Source: Melastoma dodecandrum (lineage: Eukaryota; Streptophyta; Magnoliopsida; Myrtales; Melastomataceae). From it: DNA of 64,000 bases. The notes below the pieces were generated by a model, which had not been told where the DNA came from, did no database searches, and saw only the letters and a list, made by a program, of their open reading frames with translations. Every line of letters begins with the position of its first letter. The first letter of the stretch is position 1. This document shows, one piece after another, positions 26,155 through 35,460 of this stretch. The translations under genes were made by a program, and so were the position numbers. The stretch lies in NCBI GenBank assembly GCA_029817715.1, contig JARUPY010000398.1, positions 310,001-374,000 of the forward strand. Reading direction: 5' to 3'.

Positions 26155-26736
26155 AGCGTGCCCTTGGTCGAGGGGATCGTGCCGCCCTGGCGCGGGTCGA
26201 TCGCGACCGCGCTCTTCAGCGCGCGCGCCACGGCCTTGAAGCAGGATTCCGCGATGTGATGGCTGTTGAAGCCGTAGAGCGTCTCGATATGCAGGGTGAG
26301 GCCCGCATTGACGGCGAACGCCTGGAAGAACTCGCGCACGAGCTGGGTGTCGAAGGTCCCGATCGTCGCGCGGGAATTCGGTGCGAAAGACGAGGAAGGG
26401 GCGGCCCGAGACGTCGATCGCGGCACGTGAGATCGTCTCGTCCATCGGCAGCAGCGCGTCCGCGTAGCGCGCGATGCCGGCGCGCGTGCCGAGCGCCTCG
26501 CGGATCGCCTGGCCGAGCGCAATGCCGGTGTCTTCGACCGTGTGATGGTCGTCGATGTGCAGATCGCCCTTGGCCGCGACCGCGATGTCGATCAGCGAAT
26601 GGCGGGCGAGCTGGTCGAGCATGTGATCGAAGAAGCCGACGCCGGTCGCGATCTGGCTGCGCCCCGTGCCGTCGAGATCGACGGTGACGGTGATGGCGGT
26701 CTCTTTCGTCTCGCGCGCGACGGTCGCGGTGCGCAT
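26151..26736 (-). pseudogene. hisB: Imidazoleglycerol-phosphate dehydratase gene, frame-shifted as read
   Basis: The first 123 or so codons from the ATG at 26736 read as HisB ([47 protein letters not shown]). After FLVFRTEFP the frame loses similarity, while a second frame picks up [31 protein letters not shown] and the PSTKGTL end. The switch is at about 26365-26375, within an alternating GC run. The interval is 586 bases; the family's usual 195 residues plus stop need 588, so it is most simply a 2-base loss. This may be a sequencing error, a true mutation or, less likely, programmed frameshifting. Confidence 0.88.
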
Positions 26737-26862
26737 GGGTCGACTTGGTCCTTCGGGATTGCCGCGGGCTTCTAGCAAGCGCGCCGCGTCTTGGCCACCG
26801 GAGGGTGCGGCAAGACTTAATGGCCGCGTTCGTCCGTCACTTGCGTCCGTCACTCGGCCCCG

Positions 26863-27210
26863 TCACTTGGGCGCGGCCGGGGCCGGCACCGGCGCCTCCT
26901 GCGGGTCGGCGCCGAGGCACTTCGCCATGGCGGAATAGGGATTGTGCTTGGCCTTGCGGCCGGCCTTCACGCATTTCTCCGCCTCGGCGTCGGAGAACTT
27001 GCCCCAGCGCTGCAGGATCGCGGCCCGGGCCTCGGATTCGGCCACGACGCACTCGCTCATCGCCGTGGCGTTGTGGTGGGCGCCGTTGCACTGGCGCGTG
27101 ATGTCGAGCATCGGCGGCGCGATCGTCGCGGCGCGCACGGGCGCCCCGAGGCCAGACGCCGCAAGGACGAGAGCTGCCCGCGGTCCATTCCGACACAACA
27201 TCCCGCTCAT
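26863..27210 (-). CDS. Exported cysteine-containing hypothetical protein
   Basis: A 115-residue protein. The N-terminal segment (ALVLAASGLGAPVRA) looks like a signal peptide. The mature part has four spaced cysteines (ITRQCNGAHH, SECVVAES, EKCVKAG, AKCLGAD) that could pair as two disulfides, and a Pro/Ala-rich tail. No named family recognised. Codons 1-10 are unusual for a signal n-region, so the start could lie a few codons downstream. Confidence 0.6.
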   Translation of the reverse strand: MSGMLCRNGPRAALVLAASGLGAPVRAATIAPPMLDITRQCNGAHHNATAMSECVVAESEARAAILQRWGKFSDAEAEKCVKAGRKAKHNPYSAMAKCLGADPQEAPVPAPAAPK

Positions 27211-27430
27211 CTCGACCGCGCCTCTTCGCCTGCCGCCGGCTGCGGCTTCGCGTTCCTAGCGCAGGTGACGGGACGAAATGAAGTCCCGCGCACGGCGGCG
27301 GGACGACGAAAGGACGAAACGCGCGACGGCGCCCAACGCTCCTCCGTCGACGTGCGGAGGAACAAGGCTGCGCTCGCGCCATTGAGCGGGCGTCCGCGCC
27401 CGCAGGCGCGCAACCCCTCAGGAGCGTTGT

Positions 27431-27952
27431 ATGAAACGGCTCGTCCTCACCCTCGCCGCCCTCGCCATCGCCGTCCCCGCCGCCGCGGAGACGCTCGGCG
27501 AGAAGACTGGCGTCAACTCCGCGCTCGGCATTTCTCCGACCACCCAGGACTTCGTCAAAGAGGCGGCGATCTCCGACATGTTCGAGATCCAGTCGAGCAA
27601 GCTCGCCGAGCAGCAGACCAGCGGCCCGACCAAGAGCTTCGCCGCACGCATGATCGGCGATCACACGAAGACCTCGAGCAAGCTGAAGGGCCTCGCGCAG
27701 AAAGCCAAGGTCGAGGTGCCGACGGCGCTCGATTCCGCGCACCAGAAGATGCTCGACAAGCTGAAGGACCTCAAAGGCGAGGATTTCGCCAAGCAGTACC
27801 GGTCCGACCAGGACAGCGGCCACAAGGAGGCGGTGTCGCTCTTCGAGCGCTATGCCAAGGGCGGCGACAATCAGGAGCTGAAGCAGTTCGCCGAGACGTC
27901 GCTGCCGACGCTGAAGGAACATTACACGATGGCGCAGAATCTCGACAAATAG
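27431..27952 (+). CDS. DUF4142 exported ferritin-like protein
   Basis: A 173-residue protein with a Sec signal (MKRLVLTLAALAIAVPAAA). The mature domain is a four-helix bundle of the DUF4142 type: FVKEAAISDMFEIQSSKLA, a conserved FAARMIGDHTKTSSKLK, then the FAKQYRSDQDSGHKEAVSLF segment and a final HYTMAQNL. The family is predicted to be ferritin-like and stress-associated; its role is not established. Good ribosome site (AGGAGC) upstream. Confidence 0.9.
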   Translation: MKRLVLTLAALAIAVPAAAETLGEKTGVNSALGISPTTQDFVKEAAISDMFEIQSSKLAEQQTSGPTKSFAARMIGDHTKTSSKLKGLAQKAKVEVPTALDSAHQKMLDKLKDLKGEDFAKQYRSDQDSGHKEAVSLFERYAKGGDNQELKQFAETSLPTLKEHYTMAQNLDK

Positions 27953-28062
27953 GGGATGACGGCGCCCGCGCCGGCGATCGGTCCGGCGCGGCGCTCGACG
28001 GCGGCGCGGCTGGCGCGCTATGCAACGACAGGGCAGGGCCCGGCCCCGCCGATGGAGTGTGC

Positions 28063-28464
28063 ATGCGCCCGGCCGTCGCGCCCTACCTCACCTGCTCGCC
28101 CGCCCTCGCGGCGATCGCCTTCTACAAATCCGTCTTCGGGGCGGAGCAGCGCGCCTTCATGCCGGCGCTCGACGGCATGCGGATCCTCCACTGCGAACTC
28201 GTCATCAACGGCGGTTCGGTGATGCTGGCCGACGCGTTTCCCGAGTTCGGCCAGACGCGCGTCGGCATTCCCGGCGAACCGGTCACCATGTCGGTCAGCC
28301 TGGAACTGGCGGCCCAGAAGCTCGTCGACGAGACCTTCACCAAGGCGACCAGCATGGGCGCCAAATCCGAGACCGCGCCGACCAACTCGTTCTGGGGCAC
28401 GCGGCTCGCCACCTTCCGCGATCCCTTCGGCCACCGCTGGATCCTCAACGCGCCGCTGGGGTGA
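28063..28464 (+). CDS. VOC (glyoxalase/PhnB-like) family protein
   Basis: A 133-residue protein with two beta-alpha-beta-beta-beta modules of the vicinal oxygen chelate fold, PhnB-like branch: PYLTCSPALAAIAFYKSVFGAEQ at the start, VMLADAFPEFG, and a terminal FRDPFGHRWILNAPLG. The reaction is unknown; PhnB-like proteins are often annotated as glyoxalase or 3-demethylubiquinone methyltransferase without proof. The start at 28063 begins the domain directly. Confidence 0.85.
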   Translation: MRPAVAPYLTCSPALAAIAFYKSVFGAEQRAFMPALDGMRILHCELVINGGSVMLADAFPEFGQTRVGIPGEPVTMSVSLELAAQKLVDETFTKATSMGAKSETAPTNSFWGTRLATFRDPFGHRWILNAPLG

Positions 28465-28539
28465 GCCCGCTTGTCACCCCCGCGCGCCTATGGCAAAAGG
28501 CGCGCGCCTGACGGGCCGCCCGCGCCGCCCCTGGGATCA

Positions 28540-28614
28540 GCTGCGGTAGCTCAGTGGTAGAGCACTCCATTGGTAATGGAGAGGTCGAGAGTTCAATCCT
28601 CTCTCGCAGCACCA
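28540..28614 (+). tRNA. tRNA-Thr (GGT anticodon)
   Basis: A full cloverleaf: acceptor GCTGCGG/TCGCAGC (one G-T pair), D arm GCTC...GAGC, anticodon stem CTCCA/TGGAG with loop TTGGTAA (anticodon GGT, reads ACC and ACU), T arm GAGAG-TTCAATC-CTCTC, discriminator A at 28611 and an encoded CCA at 28612-28614. Confidence 0.97.
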
Positions 28615-28755
28615 GTTGCTCGTTTCGTTCAGGCCGCGCGCTTGTACCCTGTTTGGCTGTCAATAGCCCGGCATGAGGCCCGTCATAGCATGGCCAGCGA
28701 GGTGGCGCTTGTTGCGTCCTTGAACACCAGGCGAGTGTGGCCCGCATTCTGCACC

Positions 28756-28980
28756 ATGCGCCCCATGCAGACCATCGACGCGCGGCGGCGCGAGACGGAC
28801 GCGCTGGTGAGGGCCATATGGGGGCCGGCGGCGGGGGAGGCGGTGCCGCGGCCCGATCCGGTGGCGCGGCACCGGCAGAATGCCGCGCTCGCGCAGGCGC
28901 TGCGGGCCTATCTGCAACTTTATGTGGACGAGGCGCCGGAGCCAGAGGCGGTTGGGCGCGGAGCGGCGCCGGCCGTCTGA
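28756..28980 (+). CDS. Small hypothetical protein
   Basis: About 74 residues from the ATG at 28756 (an ATG at 28765 is equally possible). Arg/Ala-rich, with a likely helix ARHRQNAALAQALRAYLQLY. No family recognised. It converges with fabI with no spacing, and coding status is uncertain. Confidence 0.4.
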   Translation: MRPMQTIDARRRETDALVRAIWGPAAGEAVPRPDPVARHRQNAALAQALRAYLQLYVDEAPEPEAVGRGAAPAV

Positions 28981-28981
28981 G

Positions 28982-29833
28982 CTATTCGGCCGCTTCCTCG
29001 CCGAGCGCGACTTCGACGACCTTCAGCGCCTCGGGGTTGGGCATCGAGATGATGTTGTAGCCGGCGTCGACGTAGTGGATCTCGCCGGTGACGCCGCCGG
29101 AGAGGTCGGACAGCAGGTAGAGCGCGGCCCCGCCCACTTCGTCGATCGTCACGCCCTTGCGCAGCGGCGCGTGGGCGCGCTGGTAGTTGAACATCAGCCG
29201 CGAGTCGGCGATGCCCGCGCCCGCAAGAGTGCGGATCGGGCCGGCGGAGATCGCGTTGACGCGGATTTGCTGCGGTCCGTAGTCGACCGCGAGATAGCGC
29301 ACCGAGGCCTCCAGCGCCGCCTTGGCGACGCCCATCACGTTGTAGTTCGGCATCACGCGCGTCGCGCCGCCGAAGGTGAGCGTGAGAAGGCTGCCCCCGG
29401 GCGACATCAGCTTCGCCGCGCGTTTCGCCACCTCGGTGAAGGAGAAGGCGGAGATCAGCATGGTGCGCGAGAAATTCTCGCGCGTCGTGTCGGCGTAGCG
29501 ACCCTTGAGCTCCGCCTTCGAGGAATAGGCAATGCAATGGGCAATGAAATCGATGTGTCCCCACGCGAATTGGATCTGCTCGAACATCGCGTCGACGGAG
29601 GCGACGTCCTCGACGTCGCAGGGCAGCACCAAGGTCGAGCCGAGGCTCTTGGCAAGCGGGCGCACCCGTTTGCCGAGGGCCTCGCCCTGGTAGCTGAACG
29701 CTAGCTGCGCGCCCTGCGCGTGCAGGGCCTGCGCGATTCCCCAGGCGATCGAATGGTCGTTGGCGACGCCCATGATCAGCCCGCGGCGCCCCTGCATCAG
29801 GCCGGCGCGCGGGGCGTCCACCGCCTCAGGCAT
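28982..29833 (-). CDS. fabI: Enoyl-[acyl-carrier-protein] reductase (NADH)
   Basis: Last reduction of fatty-acid elongation. A 283-residue short-chain dehydrogenase-like enzyme with the FabI NAD motif [17 protein letters not shown], the [13 protein letters not shown]yr-x6-Lys active site, and [11 protein letters not shown], the triclosan-sensitive loop. Its ATG overlaps the end of fabB by 8 bases, so it is translated from the fabA-fabB-fabI message. Confidence 0.96.
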   Translation of the reverse strand: MPEAVDAPRAGLMQGRRGLIMGVANDHSIAWGIAQALHAQGAQLAFSYQGEALGKRVRPLAKSLGSTLVLPCDVEDVASVDAMFEQIQFAWGHIDFIAHCIAYSSKAELKGRYADTTRENFSRTMLISAFSFTEVAKRAAKLMSPGGSLLTLTFGGATRVMPNYNVMGVAKAALEASVRYLAVDYGPQQIRVNAISAGPIRTLAGAGIADSRLMFNYQRAHAPLRKGVTIDEVGGAALYLLSDLSGGVTGEIHYVDAGYNIISMPNPEALKVVEVALGEEAAE

Positions 29834-31046
29834 CGACGTGCTTGAAGATCAGCGTCGCGTTGGTGCCGCCGAAACCGAAGGAGTTGGAGAGCACCGTGCG
29901 CAAATGCGCGTCGCGGCGCTCGCGCGCGATGTTCATGTCGGCGAACTCGGGGTCGAGGTCGTCGATATGCGCGCTCTCGCACACGAAGCCGTTGTTCATC
30001 ATCAGCAAGGAATAGATCGCCTCCTGGGCGCCCGTCGCCCCCAACGAATGGCCTGTGAGCGACTTCGTGGCGGCGATCGGCGGGCTTTTGTCGCCCGCGC
30101 CGAAGATGTTGCGGATGGCGCCGATCTCGGCCGCATCGCCCACCGGCGTCGAGGTCGCGTGCGGGTTGATGTAGTCGATCGGCAGCTTGATGCCCTCGAG
30201 CGCCATGCGCATGCAGCGCTCCGCGCCCTCGCCGTTCGGGGCCACCATGTCGTGCCCGTCGGAGGTGAGGCCGTAGCCCACGATCTCGCCGTAGATGCGC
30301 GCGCCGCGCGCCTTCGCGCGTTCGTATTCCTCGAGCACGAGCACGCCGGCGCCCCCCGCGATGACGAAGCCGTCGCGGTTCTTGTCGAAGGCACGCGAGG
30401 CCACGGCCGGACGGTCGTTGTAGTTCGAGGACATCGCGCCCATCGCGTCGAAGAGGACGGACAGCGTCCAGTCGAGCTCCTCGCAGCCGCCGGCGAACAT
30501 CACGTCCTGCTTGCCGTATTGGATCATCTCGTAGGCGTTGCCGATGCAATGGTTCGACGTCGCGCAGGCGGACGAGATCGAATAATTGGCGCCCTTGATC
30601 TTGAACCAGGTCGCGAGCGTCGCGGAGGCGGTCGAGGACATCGCCTTCGGCACCGCGAACGGCCCGACGCGCTTGGGGCCTTTTTCGCGCGCGGTGTCGG
30701 CGGATTCGACGATCGTCCGGGTGGACGGTCCGCCCGAGCCCATCAGGATGCCGGTGCGCGGATGCGAGATCTCGTCAGGCGCGAGCCCGGCGTCGCGGAT
30801 CGCCTGCTCCATCGCGACATGCGCCCACGCGGTGCCGCCGCCATGGAAGCGCATCGCGCGCCGGTCGACGTTGGCCGCCGCGTCCGGCGACGGCGCGCCC
30901 TGGACCTGGCAGCGAAAACCGCGTGCCGCGAACGATTCGGCGAAGGTGATGCCGGACCGCGCCTCGCGCAGGGAGGCGACGACCTCCTGCGTCGAATTGC
31001 CGATGGGGGAGACGATCCCCATGCCGGTGACGACGACACGCTTCAT
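29826..31046 (-). CDS. fabB: Beta-ketoacyl-ACP synthase I
   Basis: Elongates unsaturated fatty acyl chains. 406 residues with the Cys-His-His triad: C161 in [14 protein letters not shown], the histidine of [12 protein letters not shown], and [15 protein letters not shown]. Paired with FabA it forms the anaerobic route to unsaturated fatty acids. It sits 57 bases after fabA. Confidence 0.96.
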   Translation of the reverse strand: MKRVVVTGMGIVSPIGNSTQEVVASLREARSGITFAESFAARGFRCQVQGAPSPDAAANVDRRAMRFHGGGTAWAHVAMEQAIRDAGLAPDEISHPRTGILMGSGGPSTRTIVESADTAREKGPKRVGPFAVPKAMSSTASATLATWFKIKGANYSISSACATSNHCIGNAYEMIQYGKQDVMFAGGCEELDWTLSVLFDAMGAMSSNYNDRPAVASRAFDKNRDGFVIAGGAGVLVLEEYERAKARGARIYGEIVGYGLTSDGHDMVAPNGEGAERCMRMALEGIKLPIDYINPHATSTPVGDAAEIGAIRNIFGAGDKSPPIAATKSLTGHSLGATGAQEAIYSLLMMNNGFVCESAHIDDLDPEFADMNIARERRDAHLRTVLSNSFGFGGTNATLIFKHVDA

Positions 31047-31103
31047 TCGATTCTCCGCATCCGCCCGATCGGGGGTCCCGGGCGTCTTCTGAAGGGTCGA
31101 GCC

Positions 31104-31625
31104 TCAGGCCGGCGCCGACTCCGCCTGGAACAGGCCGACCCTCAGGTCCTTCGCATCGTATATGCGCGTGCCGTCGGCTTCCAGCCAGCCGTCGGCGATG
31201 CCGAGGACGAGCTTCGTGCGGAACACGCGCTTCAGATCGACGCCGTAGACGATCCGCTTGACCGTCGGCAGCACCTGGTCGGAAAACTTCACCTCGCCGA
31301 CGCCGAGGGCCCGGCCGCGGCCGGGCAGGCCGAGCCAGCCGAGATAGAAGCCGAGGAGCTGCCACAACGCGTCGAGACCGAGACATCCCGGCATCACCGG
31401 GTCGTTCTTGAAGTGGCAGTTGAAGAACCAATGGTCCGGCTTGATCTCGAAGGTCGCGCGCACCTCGCCCTTGCCGCCAGCGCCGCCCGTCTCCGAGATC
31501 GAGGCGATCTCGTCGAACATCAGCATCGGCGGAAGCGGCAGCTGCGCGTTGCCGGGCCCGAAAAGATCGCCGCGCGCGCAGGCCAGCAGATGTTCGTAGT
31601 CGAAGCTGGAGCGGCGCTCGCTCAT
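31104..31625 (-). CDS. fabA: 3-hydroxydecanoyl-ACP dehydratase/isomerase
   Basis: Introduces the cis double bond at the C10 stage. 173 residues with the hot-dog fold active site [21 protein letters not shown]71 and D85 correspond to E. coli H70 and D84. The ATG at 31625 matches FabA lengths; the longer open frame to 31769 runs into the promoter. First gene of fabA-fabB-fabI, divergent from irr. Confidence 0.96.
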   Translation of the reverse strand: MSERRSSFDYEHLLACARGDLFGPGNAQLPLPPMLMFDEIASISETGGAGGKGEVRATFEIKPDHWFFNCHFKNDPVMPGCLGLDALWQLLGFYLGWLGLPGRGRALGVGEVKFSDQVLPTVKRIVYGVDLKRVFRTKLVLGIADGWLEADGTRIYDAKDLRVGLFQAESAPA

Positions 31626-31933
31626 GTCGTCAAGGTCTCCGTGCGGCCCGAGGCGCGGCCACGGACAGCCCTGGCCTGGAATGGCGCGGCTTCTAACATA
31701 GGCCTCTGCGGATCGAAAGCGGGTTGCGGCCATCGACCGGGGCCCCGGCGTCCGGCGTTTTGTAACCATCCCAATGTCTTCCGCGTGTCTTGCGGACGCA
31801 TCTGGCCTCTCCTATAGATGAAGCGACGGGCCCGCAGGGCGGGCGGCTGGCGCCTTTCGCGCCGACAGATGAATGTCGTCGATCCGCACGGTGCGAGATG
31901 CCGGGTGGATGGGAGACATCGACAGACGGGGCC
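31626..31933. promoter_or_regulatory. Divergent promoter region of irr and fabA
   Basis: 308 bases with no gene. It must hold both promoters. A TTTTGTAACC stretch at about 31757-31766 may belong to one of them. In Rhizobiales Irr acts through ICE-type elements, but I could not point to a convincing one here. Confidence 0.45.
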
Positions 31934-32437
31934 ATGGCCGACCAAAGGATGATGAGCGACCCTCGGACGATGACCAGCCGGCTCGCGGCCGCGCCGCGCG
32001 CGACGGACGCGATGGCGGGCTGCCCCGTGCACGCCCTGCGCGCCAAGCTGAAGGAGGCCGGCCTGCGGCCGACCCGCCAGCGGATGGCGCTCGGGCTGCT
32101 GCTGTTCGCGAAGGGCGACCGCCACCTCACGGCCGAGAAGCTGTACGAGGAGGCGCAGGAACTGCGCGTGCCCGTGTCGCTGGCCACCGTCTACAACGGC
32201 CTGCATGTCTTCACCGAGGCCGGGCTGCTGCGCGAGGTCGCGGTCGACGGCACGAAGGTCTACTACGACACCAACGTCAGCGACCATCACCACTTCCTGC
32301 TCGAGGATTCGAACCAGCTGATCGACATCCCCGCAGTGGCGATCGACCGCTCGGTCGTGCCCGAGCTTCCGGACGGGATGGAGATCACCGCGATCGACGT
32401 GGTGGTGCGCCTGCGCCGCAAGGCGATCGACGCGTAA
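31934..32437 (+). CDS. irr: Iron response regulator Irr (Fur family)
   Basis: A haem-responsive repressor/activator of iron and haem genes in Rhizobiales. 167 residues. A CP dipeptide (C30-P31 in GCPVHALRAKL) sits where Bradyrhizobium Irr has its haem regulatory motif. The DNA-binding half contains GLRPTRQRMALG, and the SDHHHFLLED histidine cluster marks the second haem/metal site. The start at 31934 is plausible; an ATG at 31949 would also serve. The irr/fabA divergent layout is common in the order. Confidence 0.95.
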   Translation: MADQRMMSDPRTMTSRLAAAPRATDAMAGCPVHALRAKLKEAGLRPTRQRMALGLLLFAKGDRHLTAEKLYEEAQELRVPVSLATVYNGLHVFTEAGLLREVAVDGTKVYYDTNVSDHHHFLLEDSNQLIDIPAVAIDRSVVPELPDGMEITAIDVVVRLRRKAIDA

Positions 32438-32494
32438 TCGTCGCGGCGCCTCGGGTTGGCGTCGTCTCGCCGATCGATGCTTCGGCGACGGACT

Positions 32495-33184
32495 TCAATA
32501 ACAGACTTGGCCGTATTGCGGGCCGCTCGCGGGTAGCGCGCTCGTCGTCACCTGCCCGGGCGAACGGGGCATCATGAATTCCGTGCGCTGCATGGGCGGG
32601 GCGAAGGCGAACAGAGTCTGCCCCAGCAGCGGCTGGTACGTATAGGACACGTCCGACACGAGGAAGGCGAGCGGCTGCGGCAGGGCGACGCCGGAGGGCA
32701 TCAGCGGGGCCGGGATCTGCGTCGTCGAAGCGGGATCCGTCCCTGCCGTCAGGTTGATATTGCACGGGCGCAGCGTCCCGCCTTGGGTATAGGACCAGCG
32801 CACCGTCGCGACGCAGCAGACGCCGGAGGAATTGTTGCGTACGTCGATCGCCGACACCGTCATGGTGAGGGTGGTCGCCGGCTTCGGCGTCAACAGCGTC
32901 GCCGCCGCCGTCAGCATCGTCGAGAGGGTGGTGGCGCTGACCGCGTTGGGTGGGCTCGGCGTCGAGGTCGATTGGGTCGACGTCCCCTGCTGGGAACTCA
33001 GATCGACGAGCGTGCGCGTGACGACCGAGATCTTGCGGCTCGTCATCACGCCGTCCCCGACCTCCGCCGCGCCGACATAGAGCAAGAGCGCCAAGGGCAG
33101 GATGATCGCGAATTCGACGGCCGCCGCCGCGCGACGGGCCGTCGGGAATGCGCGGAGGCGCGCGAGAAGGCGGAGGCCGCGCAC
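32495..33184 (-). CDS. TadE/TadG-like pilus assembly protein
   Basis: A 229-residue protein: a short basic N-terminus, then a membrane segment starting after RRAAAAVEFAIILPLALLLYVG (about 17-42), with the E at +5 typical of TadE/TadG pseudopilins. A Thr/Ser-rich extracytoplasmic region with a CC pair follows (about 125). Third gene of a three-gene minus-strand operon, spaced by 4 bases. No prepilin peptidase or ATPase gene accompanies it. Confidence 0.8.
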   Translation of the reverse strand: MRGLRLLARLRAFPTARRAAAAVEFAIILPLALLLYVGAAEVGDGVMTSRKISVVTRTLVDLSSQQGTSTQSTSTPSPPNAVSATTLSTMLTAAATLLTPKPATTLTMTVSAIDVRNNSSGVCCVATVRWSYTQGGTLRPCNINLTAGTDPASTTQIPAPLMPSGVALPQPLAFLVSDVSYTYQPLLGQTLFAFAPPMQRTEFMMPRSPGQVTTSALPASGPQYGQVCY

Positions 33185-33188
33185 CGGC

Positions 33189-33785
33189 TCAGCAGCCCGC
33201 TGGCGGCGTGAAGGCGCCGCTGTAGTTCTCTTCCTGGAAGAGCGCCTCGCTCATCAGGAGGTGGTAGCGCCCGCTCAGCCCGGGCACGTCGTTGACGGTG
33301 CTCACGGACGGGTTGAACAGGTTGACGGGGAAGATCGCGCCGAGCGGGTAGGCGACACGCATCACGACGATCTGGCCCGGCGCGCCGGGGCAGAAGGTGT
33401 TCGTCGCGCTCTTGTAGAAGTCGTTCGCCATGTCGCCGCTGGTGAACGAGCTTGCGGTGCGCACGTCGACGATCAGCTTCGAGCAGTCGAAGGCCGAGCC
33501 GAGGACACGGCTGTTCGTCGGGCAAAGATAGGTTGAGACGAACTGCTGCGAGGTCGTGACCGAGGCCGCCTGCAGGCGGCCCGTCAGCATGGCCCGCGCG
33601 GCGCTCTCGACCGCGTTGGAGAGCGACATGCTTTGGAAGTCGACGTAGGCCAGTTCGAAGATCGCGAAGAGCAGCGCGAAGAACGGCAGCCCGACGAGGC
33701 CGAACTCGACGGCCGTCGTGCCGCGCCGATCGCGGCGCAGGCCGCGCCACGATTGCGCGAGGCGGGGGAGCGGGCGGCGGATCAT
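33189..33785 (-). CDS. TadE-like pseudopilin
   Basis: A 198-residue protein with N-terminal RRDRRGTTAVEFGLVGLPFF, a membrane segment (about 24-46) and a periplasmic part with three or four cysteines (TYLCPTNSR, FDCSKL, FCPGAPG, terminal GC). TadE_like domain pattern. The ATG overlaps the stop of the upstream vWA gene by 4 bases. Confidence 0.85.
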   Translation of the reverse strand: MIRRPLPRLAQSWRGLRRDRRGTTAVEFGLVGLPFFALLFAIFELAYVDFQSMSLSNAVESAARAMLTGRLQAASVTTSQQFVSTYLCPTNSRVLGSAFDCSKLIVDVRTASSFTSGDMANDFYKSATNTFCPGAPGQIVVMRVAYPLGAIFPVNLFNPSVSTVNDVPGLSGRYHLLMSEALFQEENYSGAFTPPAGC

Positions 33786-35119
33786 TGGGTGAGGACGCCT
33801 TGGCTCGTCGCCTTCGCGAAGAGGGCGTTGATCGCGTTCTGGATGTCGGTCGCGTCGGAGGCTTGGTAGTACCAGCCGGGGGTCGCGCAGCTGTTGAGGT
33901 TCGGCGCGATCTGGTTGGCGAAGGAGGCGACGAGGGCGTTGTAGCGCACGTCCGTCGGCATCGCGAGGTAGGTCGTGTAGATCACGCCGACCGTCACTTT
34001 GTGCGCTTTGAGCACCTGGCACAGCGAGGGGTCGAACGCCTGCGTGCAATGGCTGCCGTAGCCGCCCGAGCACCAGACGTCCTGCACGCCGTCCGTCATG
34101 ATGAACACGTATTGCAGCGGCGAGGATGCGGTGCCGGTACCGTTGTTCGGGATCGTGGAGGTGAGCTGCGACACAGCTGTCGCATCGTCGCTGTCGCCGA
34201 TTCCCCCGGATGTGTTCTGACCGAGATCGATGCCGTTCGCGGCGGTGATCAGCGAGGCGTAGTTCGTCGACGGCGAGGCGAGCGTGCCGAAGGCCGGACC
34301 GTTCAGCCCGTGCCCCTGCGGCGCCTGGAGCGTGTAGAGGCCGAAGGAGATGAGCGGCGGGGACAGCGCCATGCGCTGCGCCGTCTGGATCATGTTCTGC
34401 GTCGCCTGCCGGATGACGTCGATGCGCAGCTGAATGTTGTTCTGGTGCGCGATGACCTCGTAGGGCGTCGTGCTGTAGTAGGAGCCGGAGCCCGCCTGCG
34501 CCGACGAGACGACGTGGCACCCGAAGGCGCAATTGTCCGGCGTCAGCTGCTGCAGCGCGTTCATGCCGTCCTGCGTCGCCGCCAGCCCCATCGACTGCGA
34601 GATGTCGGTCATCACCGAGATGTTGATGTATTTCGGAAAGGTGAGCTGCGAGGAGGCCGAGCCGCCGATGTTGTACTGCGTGGTGCGATAGAGCCGCCCG
34701 AAGACCGACGGAACGGCGGCCTGGTAGGAGACCGACGCCGTGATCGCGTTGCCGCCCGGCGTCACGGTGACGGTCGGGACGGGCGTGCCACCGATCCACT
34801 GGCCGACCTTCGAGCCGTTGACCGCGAACACCTGCTGGGCGGCCAGCGTGCCGCCCGCCTGCGCCGATTGCGTCGTGCCGTTGCTCGTCTGGAGGATCGC
34901 CATGGCCTCCGTGGCGGCCGCCAAGGCCGCGGCGTCCGCGGCTCCGTTCAACGTGGTCTTCGCGCTGAGGGTGCGCGCATAGTCGATGCCGAGACCGACG
35001 AAGCCGATCATGGGGAGCAGCGAGAGCGCGAAGATGGTCGCCACGTTGCCGCGGCGGTCAGTGCGTAAGCTCGGCCGGCGCGCCACTCGAGGCGGCATGC
35101 TTCTGCAATGCAGCGGCAT
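33782..35119 (-). CDS. TadG-like protein with a von Willebrand factor A-type domain
   Basis: A protein of about 445 residues: N-terminal DRRGNVATIFALSLLPMIGFVG membrane segment of the TadG (Flp pilus assembly) type, an AADAAALAAATEA pseudopilin-like helix, then a vWA-like region opening NISVMTDISQSM, a DxSxS MIDAS motif, and continuing to YVFIMTDGVQD. Several in-frame starts exist (35155, 35119, 35098). I chose 35119; 35098 is almost as good. Probably the cell-surface adhesin part of a Tad apparatus whose machinery is encoded elsewhere. Confidence 0.82.
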   Translation of the reverse strand: MPLHCRSMPPRVARRPSLRTDRRGNVATIFALSLLPMIGFVGLGIDYARTLSAKTTLNGAADAAALAAATEAMAILQTSNGTTQSAQAGGTLAAQQVFAVNGSKVGQWIGGTPVPTVTVTPGGNAITASVSYQAAVPSVFGRLYRTTQYNIGGSASSQLTFPKYINISVMTDISQSMGLAATQDGMNALQQLTPDNCAFGCHVVSSAQAGSGSYYSTTPYEVIAHQNNIQLRIDVIRQATQNMIQTAQRMALSPPLISFGLYTLQAPQGHGLNGPAFGTLASPSTNYASLITAANGIDLGQNTSGGIGDSDDATAVSQLTSTIPNNGTGTASSPLQYVFIMTDGVQDVWCSGGYGSHCTQAFDPSLCQVLKAHKVTVGVIYTTYLAMPTDVRYNALVASFANQIAPNLNSCATPGWYYQASDATDIQNAINALFAKATSQGVLTQ

Positions 35120-35460
35120 GTTCTTCTGTCCCAATCCGCATCCGGTGAAAGGCAAAGACTGATCGAATATGCCGACCGTTGCGTTAAGCTGGCTCTAAGA
35201 GACGGGGTTTACGACGCCTTACTTTGAGTTTCGACTTGCCGACGCGAGGTGGTGACGTAGCGTCACTTTGCGTGAACTTGAATCGATTTTTCGGAGGAAA
35301 CCGAGCATTTCGCGCATCTGCTATGCGCCGGATGAGCCTCGCGGACCGCGCTGCAATTTTGCGCTCCAGGGCGAGGTGAACTACATCGATGTCGAAATGC
35401 GATCCGCGATCGGTCGATGCCGCTTCGCGGACGCTTGTCCTCGTTCCCGATGAAAGACCC
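35120..35460. promoter_or_regulatory. Divergent region between tadG-like gene and leuC
   Basis: 341 bases. Open frames here (for example 35268-35453 plus) look like chance. It should carry promoters for the pilus genes and leuC; no clear boxes or attenuator-type leader peptide with a Leu run were seen. Confidence 0.4.

Noticed and set aside
35268..35453. 60-codon plus-strand frame before leuC
   Set aside because: No ribosome site, no conserved features, and an amino-acid composition typical of out-of-frame high-GC sequence.
35389..35460. Upstream in-frame ATG of leuC
   Set aside because: The extra 24 residues do not match LeuC N-termini. The ATG at 35461 begins the conserved [11 protein letters not shown] segment.
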